Below are positions 25,464 through 34,222 of a stretch of 64,000 nt of DNA, one piece after another (position 1 is the first letter of the stretch; every line of letters starts with the position of its first letter). The DNA comes from Phormidium tenue FACHB-1052. GTDB lineage: Bacteria > Cyanobacteriota > Cyanobacteriia > Phormidesmidales > Phormidesmidaceae. The notes beneath the pieces were generated by a model. The model ran no database searches and was not told the origin of the DNA. It worked only from the letters and a program-made list of their open reading frames with translations. The position numbers were made by a program, and so were the translations under genes. Where the stretch lies: NCBI RefSeq assembly GCF_014696675.1, contig NZ_JACJQN010000008.1, forward strand, positions 62,001 to 126,000, written 5' to 3'.

Positions 25464-25760
25464 ACCAAAAACAACACCTGGAATAAGCAACTAAACAACG
25501 ACCTGGCAGGCAACGGTCCAATCTAGCGATTCGCTACATTCGAGTTATTACTGCCGCTACTGATCATAATGCCAACCCCTTAAATTCGGTAACCTCCGAG
25601 AAGTAATTCTAACAAGCAAAACATATGTCTCTAGATAGAGACTTTAGCTTTTACTCGGCATGGTTATAGGGACGCGTCCCTGTTTCAGATCGGTTCCCAA
25701 GGCTTCGTTAATTGCACAAAATGTAAAGTTGGTTGGCAGAGCACCCTAGATGTACTGTCT

Positions 25761-26414
25761 CTAATTGCCTAGATAGGGCTGTAGATCCGTCTGCAACCGC
25801 TGCCGAGCACGGGCAATGCGAGACTTAACAGTACCCAGCGAGACCTCAGTCATCTCGGCAATTTCTTCATAGGACAGCCCCTGAATCTCACGCAGCACAA
25901 TCGTAGTGCGAAAGACCTCAGGTAGATCGGCAATGGCGCGATGCAGCTGGTCATAGAATTCCTGGGTCATCATGGTGTCGACTGGGCCAGGAGCATTGGC
26001 GGGTACATCCCAGTCGATGCTGCCGTCCTCAAGGGCCAGGGGAGCGTCGAGGGAGAGAGTGGCGCGGTTGCGCTTACGCCGCCGCAGCTCGTCGTAAAAC
26101 AAGTTGGTGGTGATGCGGCCCAGCCAGCCTTTGAACTTGGCGGGGTCATTCAGGCGGCGCATGTTGCGGTAGACCCGAATCCAGACTTCCTGGGCGAGAT
26201 CGGCGCGATCGGGCCAATCGGGTGCTAGATGGTAGAGCAACTTATCCACATGGCCTTGGTAGCGGCGCAGAAGTTCGGCGAACATCATTCGCTCGGGCCG
26301 TAGCCGTTGCTGGCAAAAGGCTACCAGTTCCGTGCTAGTCAGCTGTTCGGGCTTAACAGCGGCTTTGGGGGCGCTGATGGAAGCAGGCCAGGTCGAGAAC
26401 ATGGATTGACTCAT
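25761..26414 (-). CDS. sigG: group 3 (ECF) RNA polymerase sigma factor SigG
   Basis: 217 residues. Region 2 is LLRRYQGHVDKLLYHLAP, RADLAQEVWIRVYRN and FKGWLGRITTNLFYDELRRR. A linker rich in acidic residues follows (SIDWDVPANAPGPVD). Region 4 is IADLPEVFRTTIVLREIQGL, YEEIAEMTEVSLGTVKSRIA, the -35-binding helix-turn-helix. This long linker and N-terminal extension are typical of cyanobacterial SigG, a regulator of membrane or oxidative stress responses that is essential in some strains. The anti-sigma gene follows it. ATG 26414 (MSQSMFSTW) is chosen; no better start is visible. Confidence 0.9.
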   Translation of the reverse strand: MSQSMFSTWPASISAPKAAVKPEQLTSTELVAFCQQRLRPERMMFAELLRRYQGHVDKLLYHLAPDWPDRADLAQEVWIRVYRNMRRLNDPAKFKGWLGRITTNLFYDELRRRKRNRATLSLDAPLALEDGSIDWDVPANAPGPVDTMMTQEFYDQLHRAIADLPEVFRTTIVLREIQGLSYEEIAEMTEVSLGTVKSRIARARQRLQTDLQPYLGN

Positions 26415-26689
26415 AGCGTTTAGTAGTAGGCCGACATTGCATGGCTACCGGCAAACCGTAATAGTTTGCATTGGGGTAGCCTGTGGCTCCAAAGATGATG
26501 TTATCAATGTGAGATATTTTGGCGAAGGCAGTAACGTTCTATGACTTCCCTTGTGCCTGTGAATTGTCTGTCACACCCTGAGCGGGCAGGAATTGTCCTC
26601 CCCCGTACGCACCTAGATTGGTCTTTAAGTCTGTCATTGGAGTGATATAACAGATGTTAGGGCTGCCTGCTTGGTAGTCATCCCCCCTT

Positions 26690-26772
26690 GGAGAGGTGGC
26701 AGAGTGGTCGAATGCGCCCGACTTGAAATCGGGTGTCCGCAAGGACCGAGGGTTCGAATCCCTCCCTCTCCG
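26690..26772 (+). tRNA. tRNA-Ser (anticodon UGA)
   Basis: The acceptor stem GGAGAGG (26690-26696) pairs with CCTCTCC (26765-26771), with G as discriminator base. The anticodon stem CGACT/..AATCG holds loop CTTGAAA, giving anticodon TGA. A long variable arm (TGTCCGCAAGGACC) marks a class II tRNA, and the T arm is GAGGG-TTCGAAT-CCCTC. The CCA end is not encoded, as is usual in cyanobacteria. Confidence 0.97.
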
Positions 26773-26820
26773 TACTGTGGCTTTAAGCCTTCAGCTCACC
26801 GTGTGGTCATTGGCTCAATG

Positions 26821-26861
26821 TCAATCACGGCAGTTTCTTACAGCAAAACTGCCGTGATTGA
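26821..26861. repeat. 16-bp perfect inverted repeat after tRNA-Ser
   Basis: TCAATCACGGCAGTTT (26821-26836) pairs exactly with 26846-26861 around a nine-base loop. It lies 50 bases after the tRNA and may help end its transcript, although no T-tract follows. Confidence 0.75.
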
Positions 26862-26981
26862 CTAGGAAATTAGTTCAGAATTCGAGCGGGTTTTTGGCGT
26901 GGATCGCATCGATCAGGCGATTGAGCGGTTGGCCAAGGGTTCATTCCTCAATTTATTAGCAGTGCTCTTGCCGAAACACCT

Positions 26982-27629
26982 GTGACTACTGAACTTTGGA
27001 TTGATACCCTGCCTGCTGCGATCGGCGACATTTTGCTGGTGTCCGATGGTGCGTCGCTCTGCGCCCTTGACTTTGCCAACTATGAAAATCGCCTGCTGAC
27101 CTTGCTCAACAAGCGGTTTGCTGCAGTCACCCTTACTCCCTGCGCCAACCCCCAAGGCTTTAGCGATCGCCTCAGAGACTACCTCGCGGGCGATCTGCAC
27201 AGTTTTGACTCAGTCCCCGTCAACCCAGGGGGCACAGCGTTTCAGGGCGTTGCTGAATAGCTGTATGATTCTGCAAAAAAATGGACGAGATTCCAGTACC
27301 TACAGAGATCGGTTCATACCTAGAATCAGCAACGCCCGTTTCAGCAGCAGGTGTGGCTAGCGCTGCGCCAGATTCCCGCTGGCACCGTGGCCACCTACGG
27401 CGAACTGGCGGCAAAACTGGGCAAACCCACAGCCTACCGCGCAGTGGGCATGGCCAACTCCCTCAACCCCGTGGCGATCGCCCTGCCCTGCCACCGCGTC
27501 GTCGGCACCAACGGCCAGCTCACCGGCTACGCGGGCGGCCTAGAGCGCAAACAATGGCTGCTGCACCACGAAGGCGTGGATTTAGCCACCCGAGGCGCGA
27601 TTCAGCAGGAACTAGCGCTGGGGCTTTAG
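26982..27629 (+). pseudogene. ogt: O6-alkylguanine-DNA alkyltransferase (Ogt type), interrupted by a mobile element
   Basis: The N-terminal part (26982 to about 27245, GTG start, ELWIDTLPAAIGDILLVSDG) ends at an in-frame TAG at 27258 inside the inserted element. The C-terminal catalytic domain resumes after it: [20 protein letters not shown], then [14 protein letters not shown] with the acceptor Cys in PCHRV, then [13 protein letters not shown]. Removing the 91-bp element and one copy of the 8-bp duplication gives an unbroken frame reading [11 protein letters not shown]. The insertion adds 99 bases, so frame is kept and only stops at 27258 and 27321 block translation. A GTG at 27351 could start a free catalytic domain, so residual activity is possible. 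Confidence 0.9.
27246..27336. mobile_element. 91-bp non-autonomous (MITE-like) element in ogt
   Basis: The termini are exact 11-bp inverted repeats GGCGTTGCTGA/TCAGCAACGCC, with wider imperfect similarity over about 24 bases (subterminal GTATGA/TCATAC). It is flanked by the 8-bp direct repeat CGTTTCAG (27238-27245 and 27337-27344). It encodes nothing. The same termini and 8-bp duplication length occur in the element at 30043-30191. The parent insertion sequence is not in the window. Confidence 0.9.
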
Positions 27630-27690
27630 CTCATATCGGGGCGACCCAGCCTGGAATAATGGGAGATGGCCGTTTCCTTTGGCATACCCC

Positions 27691-28686
27691 ATGACTATGT
27701 CTGCACCGGATCTGCGATCGCCCCTCACCCTGCCCGAGATGGGCTGCGGCACCTGGGCCTGGGGCAACCGGCTGCTGTGGGGCTACGACCCCGCCATGGA
27801 TGGCGAGCTGCAACAGGTGTTTGACCACTGCCTCAGCCACGGCGTTACCCTGTTCGACAGCGGCGACTCCTACGGCACCGGGCGGCTCAACGGTCGCAGC
27901 GAAGTGTTGCTAGGGCAGTTTGCCCAGAGCTACACAGGGCCAAACCGAGATTCCCTGTGCCTGGCGACGAAGCTGGCCGCCTACCCCTGGCGACTTACCG
28001 CTGGGTCGGTGGTGAAAGCCGGAGCCGCCTCCGTCGAGCGGCTGGGTCGCCCCATTGACCTGGCCCAGATGCACTGGTCTACCGCCAACTACGCCCCCTG
28101 GCAGGAAGGGCCGTTTCTCAACGGGCTGATGGAGCTGTGCGCTCAGGGAAAGGCGCAGGCAATTGGCCTATCGAACTTTGGTCCCAAGCGGCTCAAGCTG
28201 GCCCACCAGCGATTTCAGGAGCGGGGGCTGGCGATCGCCACGCTGCAAGTACAGTATTCGCTGCTGTCTACCTACCCAGTCACCGAGCTGGGCCTGAAAG
28301 ATCTCTGCGACGAGCTAGGCATTCGCCTGATCGCCTACAGCCCCCTGGCGTTGGGATTGTTGACGGGCAAATATTCAGCTCAGGGGCCGTTTCCCTCCGG
28401 CCTACGGGGCCTGTTGTTTCGCCGTCTGCTGCCCAAAATTCAGCCGCTGCTGGATGTGCTGGGGGCGATCGCCACTCACCGCCAAAAAACTTCCGCCCAG
28501 GTGGCCCTCAACTGGTGCATTTGCAAAGGCACCATGCCGATTCCAGGGGCCAAAACCCTGGCTCAAGCGCAGCAAAACACCGATGCCCTGGGCTGGCGAC
28601 TAGACAGTGGAGAAATTGAGGCGCTAGATCGAGCGGCCAGCCGTAGCGAGGGTCGCATGGTGCAAAACAATTTTCAATCTCGCTAG
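27691..28686 (+). CDS. aldo/keto reductase
   Basis: 331 residues from ATG 27691 (MTMSAPDLRSPLT). This is a TIM-barrel NADPH-dependent oxidoreductase that reduces aldehydes or ketones. The catalytic tetrad is visible: Asp and Tyr in LFDSGDSYGTG, Lys in LCLATKLAAYPW, and His in AQMHWS. Cofactor-binding segments are IGLSNFG near the middle and PIPGAKTLAQAQQN near the C-terminus. The protein is cytoplasmic and of standard length. The physiological substrate cannot be told. It begins 60 bases after the broken ogt and could be read from the same promoter. Confidence 0.88.
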   Translation: MTMSAPDLRSPLTLPEMGCGTWAWGNRLLWGYDPAMDGELQQVFDHCLSHGVTLFDSGDSYGTGRLNGRSEVLLGQFAQSYTGPNRDSLCLATKLAAYPWRLTAGSVVKAGAASVERLGRPIDLAQMHWSTANYAPWQEGPFLNGLMELCAQGKAQAIGLSNFGPKRLKLAHQRFQERGLAIATLQVQYSLLSTYPVTELGLKDLCDELGIRLIAYSPLALGLLTGKYSAQGPFPSGLRGLLFRRLLPKIQPLLDVLGAIATHRQKTSAQVALNWCICKGTMPIPGAKTLAQAQQNTDALGWRLDSGEIEALDRAASRSEGRMVQNNFQSR

Positions 28687-29051
28687 CCTTTCGGCATTGC
28701 TGAACGGCGGCAAGAATTTAGCTAAGGGCAAATGGCTGTTTGACCCTACCAGGGACGTTAAGTTTTGGATTTAGACCAAATCTGAATCACATAACCCTGA
28801 TGCACAGGCCAAACTGTAGAGGCAAACGGCGATCGCCCTGTTCAATCGGAGGTCAGCCAGAAGGATTTGGTGCTATATCTACACCCAGCAGCTCTGTCTC
28901 TCCATCGGGATAGATATCGGTCTTTCTTACCTACGCCACTAACTAGAGATCAAGAGTAACCGTAAGGGAGATGCGCAGCATTTCAGCGATCTCGATAATA
29001 GTCGCATCAGTCGAGACAATTGAGTTCCTGTCCCAGTTTTGGAGAACACCC
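28687..29051. other. intergenic region before the DUF1328 gene
   Basis: About 365 bases. A GGCATTGCTGAA sequence at 28693 resembles one end of the mobile element family but has no partner end. No credible ORF or structured RNA is recognised. Confidence 0.5.
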
Positions 29052-29216
29052 ATGCTGCGTTACGCGTTGATTTTCCTGGTCGTAGCCTTGATTGCCGCGT
29101 TCTTTGGGTTTAGTGGCGTAGCGGGCACCGCCGCAGGCATAGCCCAAATTTTGTTCTACATTTTCCTGGCGGTTTTTGTCATTTCTTTGATTATGAATCT
29201 CCTCAAGCGTGCATAG
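29052..29216 (+). CDS. small DUF1328 membrane protein
   Basis: 54 residues from ATG 29052, preceded by GGAG. The protein is almost wholly two hydrophobic helices ([19 protein letters not shown] and [19 protein letters not shown]) joined by SGVAGTAAG, with a short basic end (LLKRA). This is the pattern of DUF1328/YtjA family proteins, which are widespread and often stress-induced but have no proven function. A strong terminator follows 47 bases later, so the gene is monocistronic. Confidence 0.85.
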   Translation: MLRYALIFLVVALIAAFFGFSGVAGTAAGIAQILFYIFLAVFVISLIMNLLKRA

Positions 29217-29263
29217 GCTCCTGAGTCCACGCCTACCCAGAAACAACCTTAGTCTTGCATTGG

Positions 29264-29301
29264 AAAATCCCCTTTTCTTCAGTTGAGAAAAGGGGATTTT
29301 T
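29264..29301. terminator. strong terminator between convergent genes
   Basis: AAAATCCCCTTTTCT pairs with AGAAAAGGGGATTTT, and the plus strand continues with a run of T. It serves the DUF1328 gene and, on the other strand with its A/T-rich arms, the hydrolase pseudogene ending at 29317. Confidence 0.9.
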
Positions 29302-29316
29302 TTGTATAGCCCTATC

Positions 29317-30322
29317 TCACTGCGATTCAGTCTGCTTTCCTATCGCGTCAAGAACAACAGACCAGTCATCGCGATGCAGTTCATGCCCTGTTCCAACTAA
29401 CGGTAGTAATACAGCCCCCTGGATCTCTGCTTGCAACGCCAAGCCGTGGGCATAGGGTAAAACACAATCTTCTGTGCCATGAATAATCAGAGTCGGTACA
29501 GCGATTTCGTGAAGGCGGTTAAACCATTGTTCTCCACCTTGAAGCAAGGCATGGTTAAAGGTTGTCATGAGATTGGGGGTGCGATCGAAGTCAGCCACAG
29601 CTAACTCACGGATGGCTGACTCATCAAAGGGATGGGCTGAACCAGAAAGCAGTCGCCACGCACCAATTTGATAGTCAATCACGGCCTCGCGGTCTGCCCA
29701 ATCCAGTTCACTGGCTTTTGTATGGTATTCAAGGACAGATGGAGCAATTCCTGGCATTGTTGGATCGGTGTCAGCCAAGCGTTCCGAGGCAACTAACGTC
29801 AAACTTTTGACGCGTTGGGGATGCTTGAGCGCCATGAGTTGAGCCAAGAAGCCTCCCAACGACATCCCTACTAAATGAGCGCTCTGAAGTCCATAGCCAT
29901 CGAGAACACAAAAAGCATCGTCTGCTAGATCTTCTACAGCATAGTGAATGTGCCCTGGCTCGTAACTGGTCGAGCGCCCAGTGTCTCGATGATCGTAGCG
30001 AATCACATAGCGTCCTAAAGCAGCCAACTGAGAGCAAAAATCGGCGTTGCTGAATTGAGGTATGAATCTGCAAAAGCAACAGTTGCTGCGTCGGCCCCCC
30101 AACCCCCAAGTTTGGGGGACTTTGAAGTCGTCCGGTTCCCCCCAGAATTGGGGGGCTAGGGGGGCAAATCATACTGCTGATCAGCAACGCCCAAAAATCC
30201 TCTGGCCACCACACGGCTGAGGCCATCGCTCCCATGATCAATAGGATGGGTGGATCGTCTGGAGTACCGAAAGACTCGGAGAAAAGGCGAACTCCGTTGC
30301 GGCTAATCCATTTGCTTTCCAT
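29317..30322 (-). pseudogene. alpha/beta hydrolase, frameshifted by a mobile element
   Basis: The N-terminus (30322 to about 30200: MESKWISRNGVRLFSESFG, PPILLIMGAMASAVWWP) and the rest (30042 to 29317) are separated by a 149-bp element. Excision with one 8-bp duplication restores [19 protein letters not shown] in frame; the 157-base gain is not a multiple of three, so the gene is frameshifted. The distal part has [10 protein letters not shown], the nucleophile elbow GMSLGG, and the catalytic His region GTGHELH. The intact protein would be about 280 residues, resembling esterases or haloperoxidase-like hydrolases. No further lesions are visible, so the insertion looks recent. Lower GC than its neighbours is noticeable. 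Confidence 0.9.
30043..30191. mobile_element. 149-bp non-autonomous (MITE-like) element in the hydrolase gene
   Basis: The ends GGCGTTGCTGA and TCAGCAACGCC are identical to those of the element at 27246-27336, with shared subterminal sequence (TATGAATCTGCAAAA against TATGATTCTGCAAAA). The flanking 8-bp repeat is CAAAAATC (30035-30042, 30192-30199). Its interior, unlike that of the shorter copy, holds nested C-run/G-run hairpins at about 30096-30117 and 30138-30155. No ORF is present. Confidence 0.9.
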
Positions 30323-30434
30323 ATCTGTTTACAGCTCGGCTTTCTCCCAGTTTAGGCAGCCTCGATGCCAGCATTGCTCCACTGTAAAGATCTAGTTATT
30401 GGGTCTTCTACAACTGCCATCGTTCGCGGCCTCG

Positions 30435-30454
30435 CAAGGGGCTTAAGCCCCTTG
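30435..30454. repeat. 20-bp perfect palindrome
   Basis: CAAGGGGCTTAAGCCCCTTG lies 11 bases past the minus-strand stop of the GT2 gene at 30466. It may form a transcript-end hairpin, and resembles short palindromic repeats scattered in cyanobacterial genomes. Confidence 0.75.
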
Positions 30455-30465
30455 TGGCAGCTTCA

Positions 30466-31986
30466 CTACTTCGCCCCTCGCAGGGCCACCATCCACCGGT
30501 TGGGCTTGCTCTTGGTGCGGGCAGTGACCCGCCAAACCCGGCTACCGCTGAGGTGGTTAACCACCGCCACCATGCCAATCAGCGCCTTAAGCCAAAAGTA
30601 AACCGGCGACAGCAGGCAGTAGAGCACACCGTGGCGACGGGTATAGGCCGACTCCTTGGGGCGCAGCAGCATCGCGACCGCCACTTGCAGCACCACGCTC
30701 AAAGTCAGCAACCCCATCAGCACCAGATTGAGGTTTTCAAAATCGAGGTCGCGATCGCGGCCGCTAAGGTGAATGCTGAGCAGCATCGGCACCACCTGCC
30801 ACACCAGCGGGTAAAAAAACTGACTAAAGAGCAGCATCAGCACCCAGTAGGGCTTTTGCACGGCGTCTAACCGGGGCGATCGCGCCACCCGACCCAGGTG
30901 CAGCCCCGCCACTTCCAGCCAGCCCTGGCTCCACCGCTGGCGCTGAAACCACAGTCCCCGCAGGTTGTCGGGGGCCAGCTCGGTAGTGACGATCGCCGGG
31001 TCATGCACCAGGCGACAGCCCCCCAACAGGCCCCGCACCGTCACGTCGATGTCCTCGGTCAGGCGGGTGTGGTGAAAGCCCAGGTGGCGCAGGGCCGAGG
31101 TGCGCCAGTAGCCGTTAGAGCCGCCAAATAGGGCTGTGTCAGCCAGCAGCGATCGCCCGTAGTGGCTGATGCCGTAGATGCACTCAAACTCCACCGCAAT
31201 CAGCTGGGTCAGCCAGCTATCTTGGGCGTTGCGAATAATGTTGCGTCCCTGCACCACGTCGTAACGGCCCTGGTACAGCCAGGCCCAGGCCCGGCTGAGA
31301 CAGTCGGCCGCCGGATGGTGGTCGGCGTCAAAGATGCCCGTCATCTCCCCCGCCGCCACCTGGAGGGCGGCGTTGAGGTTTTCGGCCTTGGAGTGGCTGT
31401 GGGGGACGGGCAGCAGCACCAGGGCCGGGTAGCGCCGCGCTAGCACCTGCAAGCGGTCTTCTACCGGCAGCCGCGTCGGGGTGTTGTAGGCCAAAATAAT
31501 TTCCCATCCCTGGGCCGGCGGCGTCACTTGAGTCAACCAGTGCAGCAGGGTGTCTTCAATGATGTCTTGCTCGTTGGGCAGGTAGGCCGCCACAATCACC
31601 GAGACAAAGGGCACCGAGACAAAGGGCGTTGAAACCAGGGGCACCGAAACCACGGGCAGGGCGCCCTGGGGCGGTAGCGACTCCGGCACCACAGACGACA
31701 GCCGTTGCTGCCGCACCCGGCACCAGCGCTGCAGCAATCCTCGATCAAACCAGGGGTTAGACCGACGGCTGCTGTAGATCACAACGGCGGTTTCGGCGTT
31801 GATGATCACCAGACCAATCAGTGAAACGGCCAGTAGAGCCCATTGCAATATCCCCAGGCTATGACCGTAGTCAAGAGCAGCAATGTATACCGCCATCGGT
31901 ATGCACAGCAGCCAGAGGCTTAACCACAGCAGCCGTCTGGCGTTAGCCAGAACAGGCTCAGCAAACAGCGCCAAGCTCGACTTCAT
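30466..31986 (-). CDS. family 2 membrane glycosyltransferase (BcsA/NdvC-like)
   Basis: 506 residues. Two N-terminal membrane helices are at about 16-36 and 44-68 (LLWLSLWLLCIPMAVYIAAL). A cytoplasmic GT-A domain follows, with FVSVIVAAYLPNEQDIIEDT split over the first strand, TGIFDADHHP (the metal-binding DxD), TRLTEDIDVTVRGL (catalytic Asp), and QRQRWSQGW, the (Q/R)xxRW acceptor-channel motif of processive enzymes. Three or four further helices close the protein. It should polymerise a beta-linked glycan and export it, or glycosylate a lipid. No PilZ domain or neighbouring polysaccharide genes identify the product. Pro-Leu-Val-Ser-rich repeats (VSVPLVSTPFVSVPFV) before the GT domain are unusual. 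Confidence 0.85.
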   Translation of the reverse strand: MKSSLALFAEPVLANARRLLWLSLWLLCIPMAVYIAALDYGHSLGILQWALLAVSLIGLVIINAETAVVIYSSRRSNPWFDRGLLQRWCRVRQQRLSSVVPESLPPQGALPVVSVPLVSTPFVSVPFVSVIVAAYLPNEQDIIEDTLLHWLTQVTPPAQGWEIILAYNTPTRLPVEDRLQVLARRYPALVLLPVPHSHSKAENLNAALQVAAGEMTGIFDADHHPAADCLSRAWAWLYQGRYDVVQGRNIIRNAQDSWLTQLIAVEFECIYGISHYGRSLLADTALFGGSNGYWRTSALRHLGFHHTRLTEDIDVTVRGLLGGCRLVHDPAIVTTELAPDNLRGLWFQRQRWSQGWLEVAGLHLGRVARSPRLDAVQKPYWVLMLLFSQFFYPLVWQVVPMLLSIHLSGRDRDLDFENLNLVLMGLLTLSVVLQVAVAMLLRPKESAYTRRHGVLYCLLSPVYFWLKALIGMVAVVNHLSGSRVWRVTARTKSKPNRWMVALRGAK

Positions 31987-32008
31987 AGGCGGGGATTAAC
32001 TCCTTTGA

Positions 32009-32245
32009 TTAGGTGGAAAAGCCAGCAAACCGACGACATATCTTTGCCGCTAACAACCATGAAACACTGTACCAGCCCAGCCAGGGTGAGCTGATATAGG
32101 TGCCATAGATACCTGTAAATCCCTCGTAAGCAGCTTGCACCTGCTGATTGTCCCAAAAAAAAGTAAATTTTGGATGACCCGTTGGAGCGATTGCTAGCAC
32201 TGGCACCCTCGGTGGCTGGAACAAAGTTGAGGTACTAGGAGTCAC
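32009..32245 (-). CDS. possible small hypothetical protein
   Basis: 78 codons with a GTG start (32245), four bases after the stop of the upstream DUF3685 gene and 22 bases before the GT2 gene on the same strand. It fits tightly in the gap between co-directional genes, which favours reality. The composition is ordinary (TFFWDNQQVQAAYEGFTGIY, one hydrophobic stretch SPWLGWYSVSWLLAAKI), but no family is recognised and no good ribosome site is seen. Confidence 0.35.
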   Translation of the reverse strand: MTPSTSTLFQPPRVPVLAIAPTGHPKFTFFWDNQQVQAAYEGFTGIYGTYISSPWLGWYSVSWLLAAKICRRFAGFST

Positions 32246-32248
32246 AGC

Positions 32249-34222
32249 TTAGTCTCGCAGGTTGCTTTCTTGGGCATCGCGGCGGTAGCGAGGGTCGCGC
32301 CAGGCACCGCCGACCCCGCGCAAAATGCCCCGCCCAATCAGCCCAATGCCCCGGCCAATCACGTCGGTCAGCACATATACGATACCGCTGCCTACCAGCG
32401 AAACTGCGGAGCGAAATCGAGGGGCGATCGCATCGCGAGCCTCCACCGCCAGGGTCACTGCCCGCTGTAGGCCCGAAAGCTGCTCTAGCTCCTCCCGGCG
32501 GGGCGCATAGATCGTCTGGTGCTGAATGCCCCGCTCAGTAAAGCCAAACAGCCGATGCTGGCTCTCAAAAATCGCTCGGGGTTCATTGATCAGTCCGTCC
32601 CAACGGTAGCGCCAGGACAGATCGTTGCGAAAGCGCTCGATGTCGCGGCTGGTGATCAGGCGGCGGTGGTAGAGGTTTTTCTTCATCAGTTCCACGTCGG
32701 CGAAATGGTTGAGCAGCGGCTGCACCACGGCGTTGGCCAGCTGAATCACCAGGTGCTCTAGCAGCTCCTGGCTGCGGGCCATCGCCTCGGGGGCTGCGGC
32801 CTGGTAGAGGCTGCTGTCCACCGCCATCGACTCGTTAAACAGCAGATGCCCCAGCAGCATCGGCACCAGGGGCAGCCGGTCTAAAATTGCCGCCTGCACC
32901 ACCGGGGCCTCGGTGAGCAGGGTCGGCACCACGGGCTGCTCCAGGGTATCGACCTGGAGGGTGTAGTAGCGACCAAAGAAATCGGTGACAGTGGCCTGCC
33001 ACAGGTCGTGCAGCACGAGGGAGCTTTTTTCGGTTAGCTGCCCCGGCAGTACCTGCGCCTCACGGAGATCGGCGAGGGCATCTTCAACCTTGCGTAGCAC
33101 CAGATAGAGCAGCTCTCGCTTTTTGTCGTCGCGCAGAATATCAGACTCCAGCGGCACATCGCTGGTGTTGTCTAGCAGCCCCTGCAGCTTGCGAAACACG
33201 CGCTCAAACACCAGGGTGGCCAGGTCGCCCTGGTTCAGGGCTAGGCGATCGCTGCTAGCGATTCGCGAGGTGATCCGTTCCGGAATGGCCAATCCATCCC
33301 CCGGCTGCTGCACGGGTCTAACCCTAGTAGACGGTGACAACGGCGGCCTCTCGCTCCGGCGGGGAGGAGTCAGCTCTCCCGACCCCGATCGAGAGCGAAC
33401 AACGGAGCGATCGATCGGTTGCCACTGGTCAGAAAAGTTAGGAGTAGCCAGCAGCCGACGCACGAGCCAGCGGGCCGCTCGCAGTTCACGGTAGCGCCCG
33501 GCCAGCACCGCCTCCGATAGCAGTGACCCGCGCCCGCGCCGCTGTTCGGCCTCGATCTGGGCCATCACTGCTTCAATCTGCTGCACCGACGACAGCCGCA
33601 TACGGATGCGCAGCGCGGCCAGGGCATTGGGGCGCGGTGCAGGTGAACCCGGTCTGTCCTCCCGCAAGATAACCGGGGGAGGGCGCTGACCGCCTGCGAT
33701 CGGGCGCAGGCCCCTAGCTGGCTGCGGCCCAGGCGCGACCAGTTGCTCAATTAGCCGACCCAGATCGGCCACGGCCATACTGCGGGCACCAAACCCATCG
33801 GCCCCCATCTGCCGGGCAGCGGCGGCCAGCACCGGTTCGGTCTGGGCGCTGAGCACCAGCACTGGCAGAGTCGGGTAGCGCGCTTTGATGTCGGCACAGA
33901 GGCGCAGCCCCGGTAGCTGGTCGGGACGCCCCGCCCCCAAACCCAGATCGAGAATCACCAAGTCGATGTCGGGGTGACGGCTAGGGTCTTGGGTGGCCCA
34001 ATCGTCGGCCCAGTCAGGGGCAGGTTGCGGAGCCCAGTCGGGGGAGACGTCCGATCGCGTCTCCAGGCTAGCTCGACTGGCCAAGATCGCCAGGGCATCG
34101 TCGGCCTGAGCGGCTTCGGCCACCACGGCGTAGCCAGCGGTTTGCTCCAGCCAGATACGTAGGCCCAGGCGAAACACCGGGTCTTCGTCTACCAGCATGA
34201 GTCGCAGGGGGGCCGTCGTCAT
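32249..34222 (-). CDS. receiver domain protein with DUF3685
   Basis: 657 residues. The N-terminal receiver domain (about 5-165) has the acidic cluster VDEDP and putative phosphoacceptor Asp92 in VILDLGLG. It is interrupted by a ~25-residue acidic/Trp insertion, and the usual conserved Lys near GADGFGARS is replaced. From about 225 the protein is DUF3685, a long alpha-helical cyanobacterial domain (LSSVQQIEAVMAQIEAEQ, LRDDKKRELLYLVLRKVED, YHRRLITSRDIERFRNDLSW), ending with a Gly-rich amphipathic stretch (LTDVIGRGIGLIGRGIL) that may touch membrane. No DNA-binding output is present. Its start overlaps the stop of the repeat protein gene upstream by four bases, so both are translated from one message. 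Confidence 0.85.
   Translation of the reverse strand: MTTAPLRLMLVDEDPVFRLGLRIWLEQTAGYAVVAEAAQADDALAILASRASLETRSDVSPDWAPQPAPDWADDWATQDPSRHPDIDLVILDLGLGAGRPDQLPGLRLCADIKARYPTLPVLVLSAQTEPVLAAAARQMGADGFGARSMAVADLGRLIEQLVAPGPQPARGLRPIAGGQRPPPVILREDRPGSPAPRPNALAALRIRMRLSSVQQIEAVMAQIEAEQRRGRGSLLSEAVLAGRYRELRAARWLVRRLLATPNFSDQWQPIDRSVVRSRSGSGELTPPRRSERPPLSPSTRVRPVQQPGDGLAIPERITSRIASSDRLALNQGDLATLVFERVFRKLQGLLDNTSDVPLESDILRDDKKRELLYLVLRKVEDALADLREAQVLPGQLTEKSSLVLHDLWQATVTDFFGRYYTLQVDTLEQPVVPTLLTEAPVVQAAILDRLPLVPMLLGHLLFNESMAVDSSLYQAAAPEAMARSQELLEHLVIQLANAVVQPLLNHFADVELMKKNLYHRRLITSRDIERFRNDLSWRYRWDGLINEPRAIFESQHRLFGFTERGIQHQTIYAPRREELEQLSGLQRAVTLAVEARDAIAPRFRSAVSLVGSGIVYVLTDVIGRGIGLIGRGILRGVGGAWRDPRYRRDAQESNLRD

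Noticed and set aside
28693..28704. GGCATTGCTGAA, resembling one end of the mobile element family
   Set aside because: One mismatch, no opposite end within 300 bases and no target duplication.
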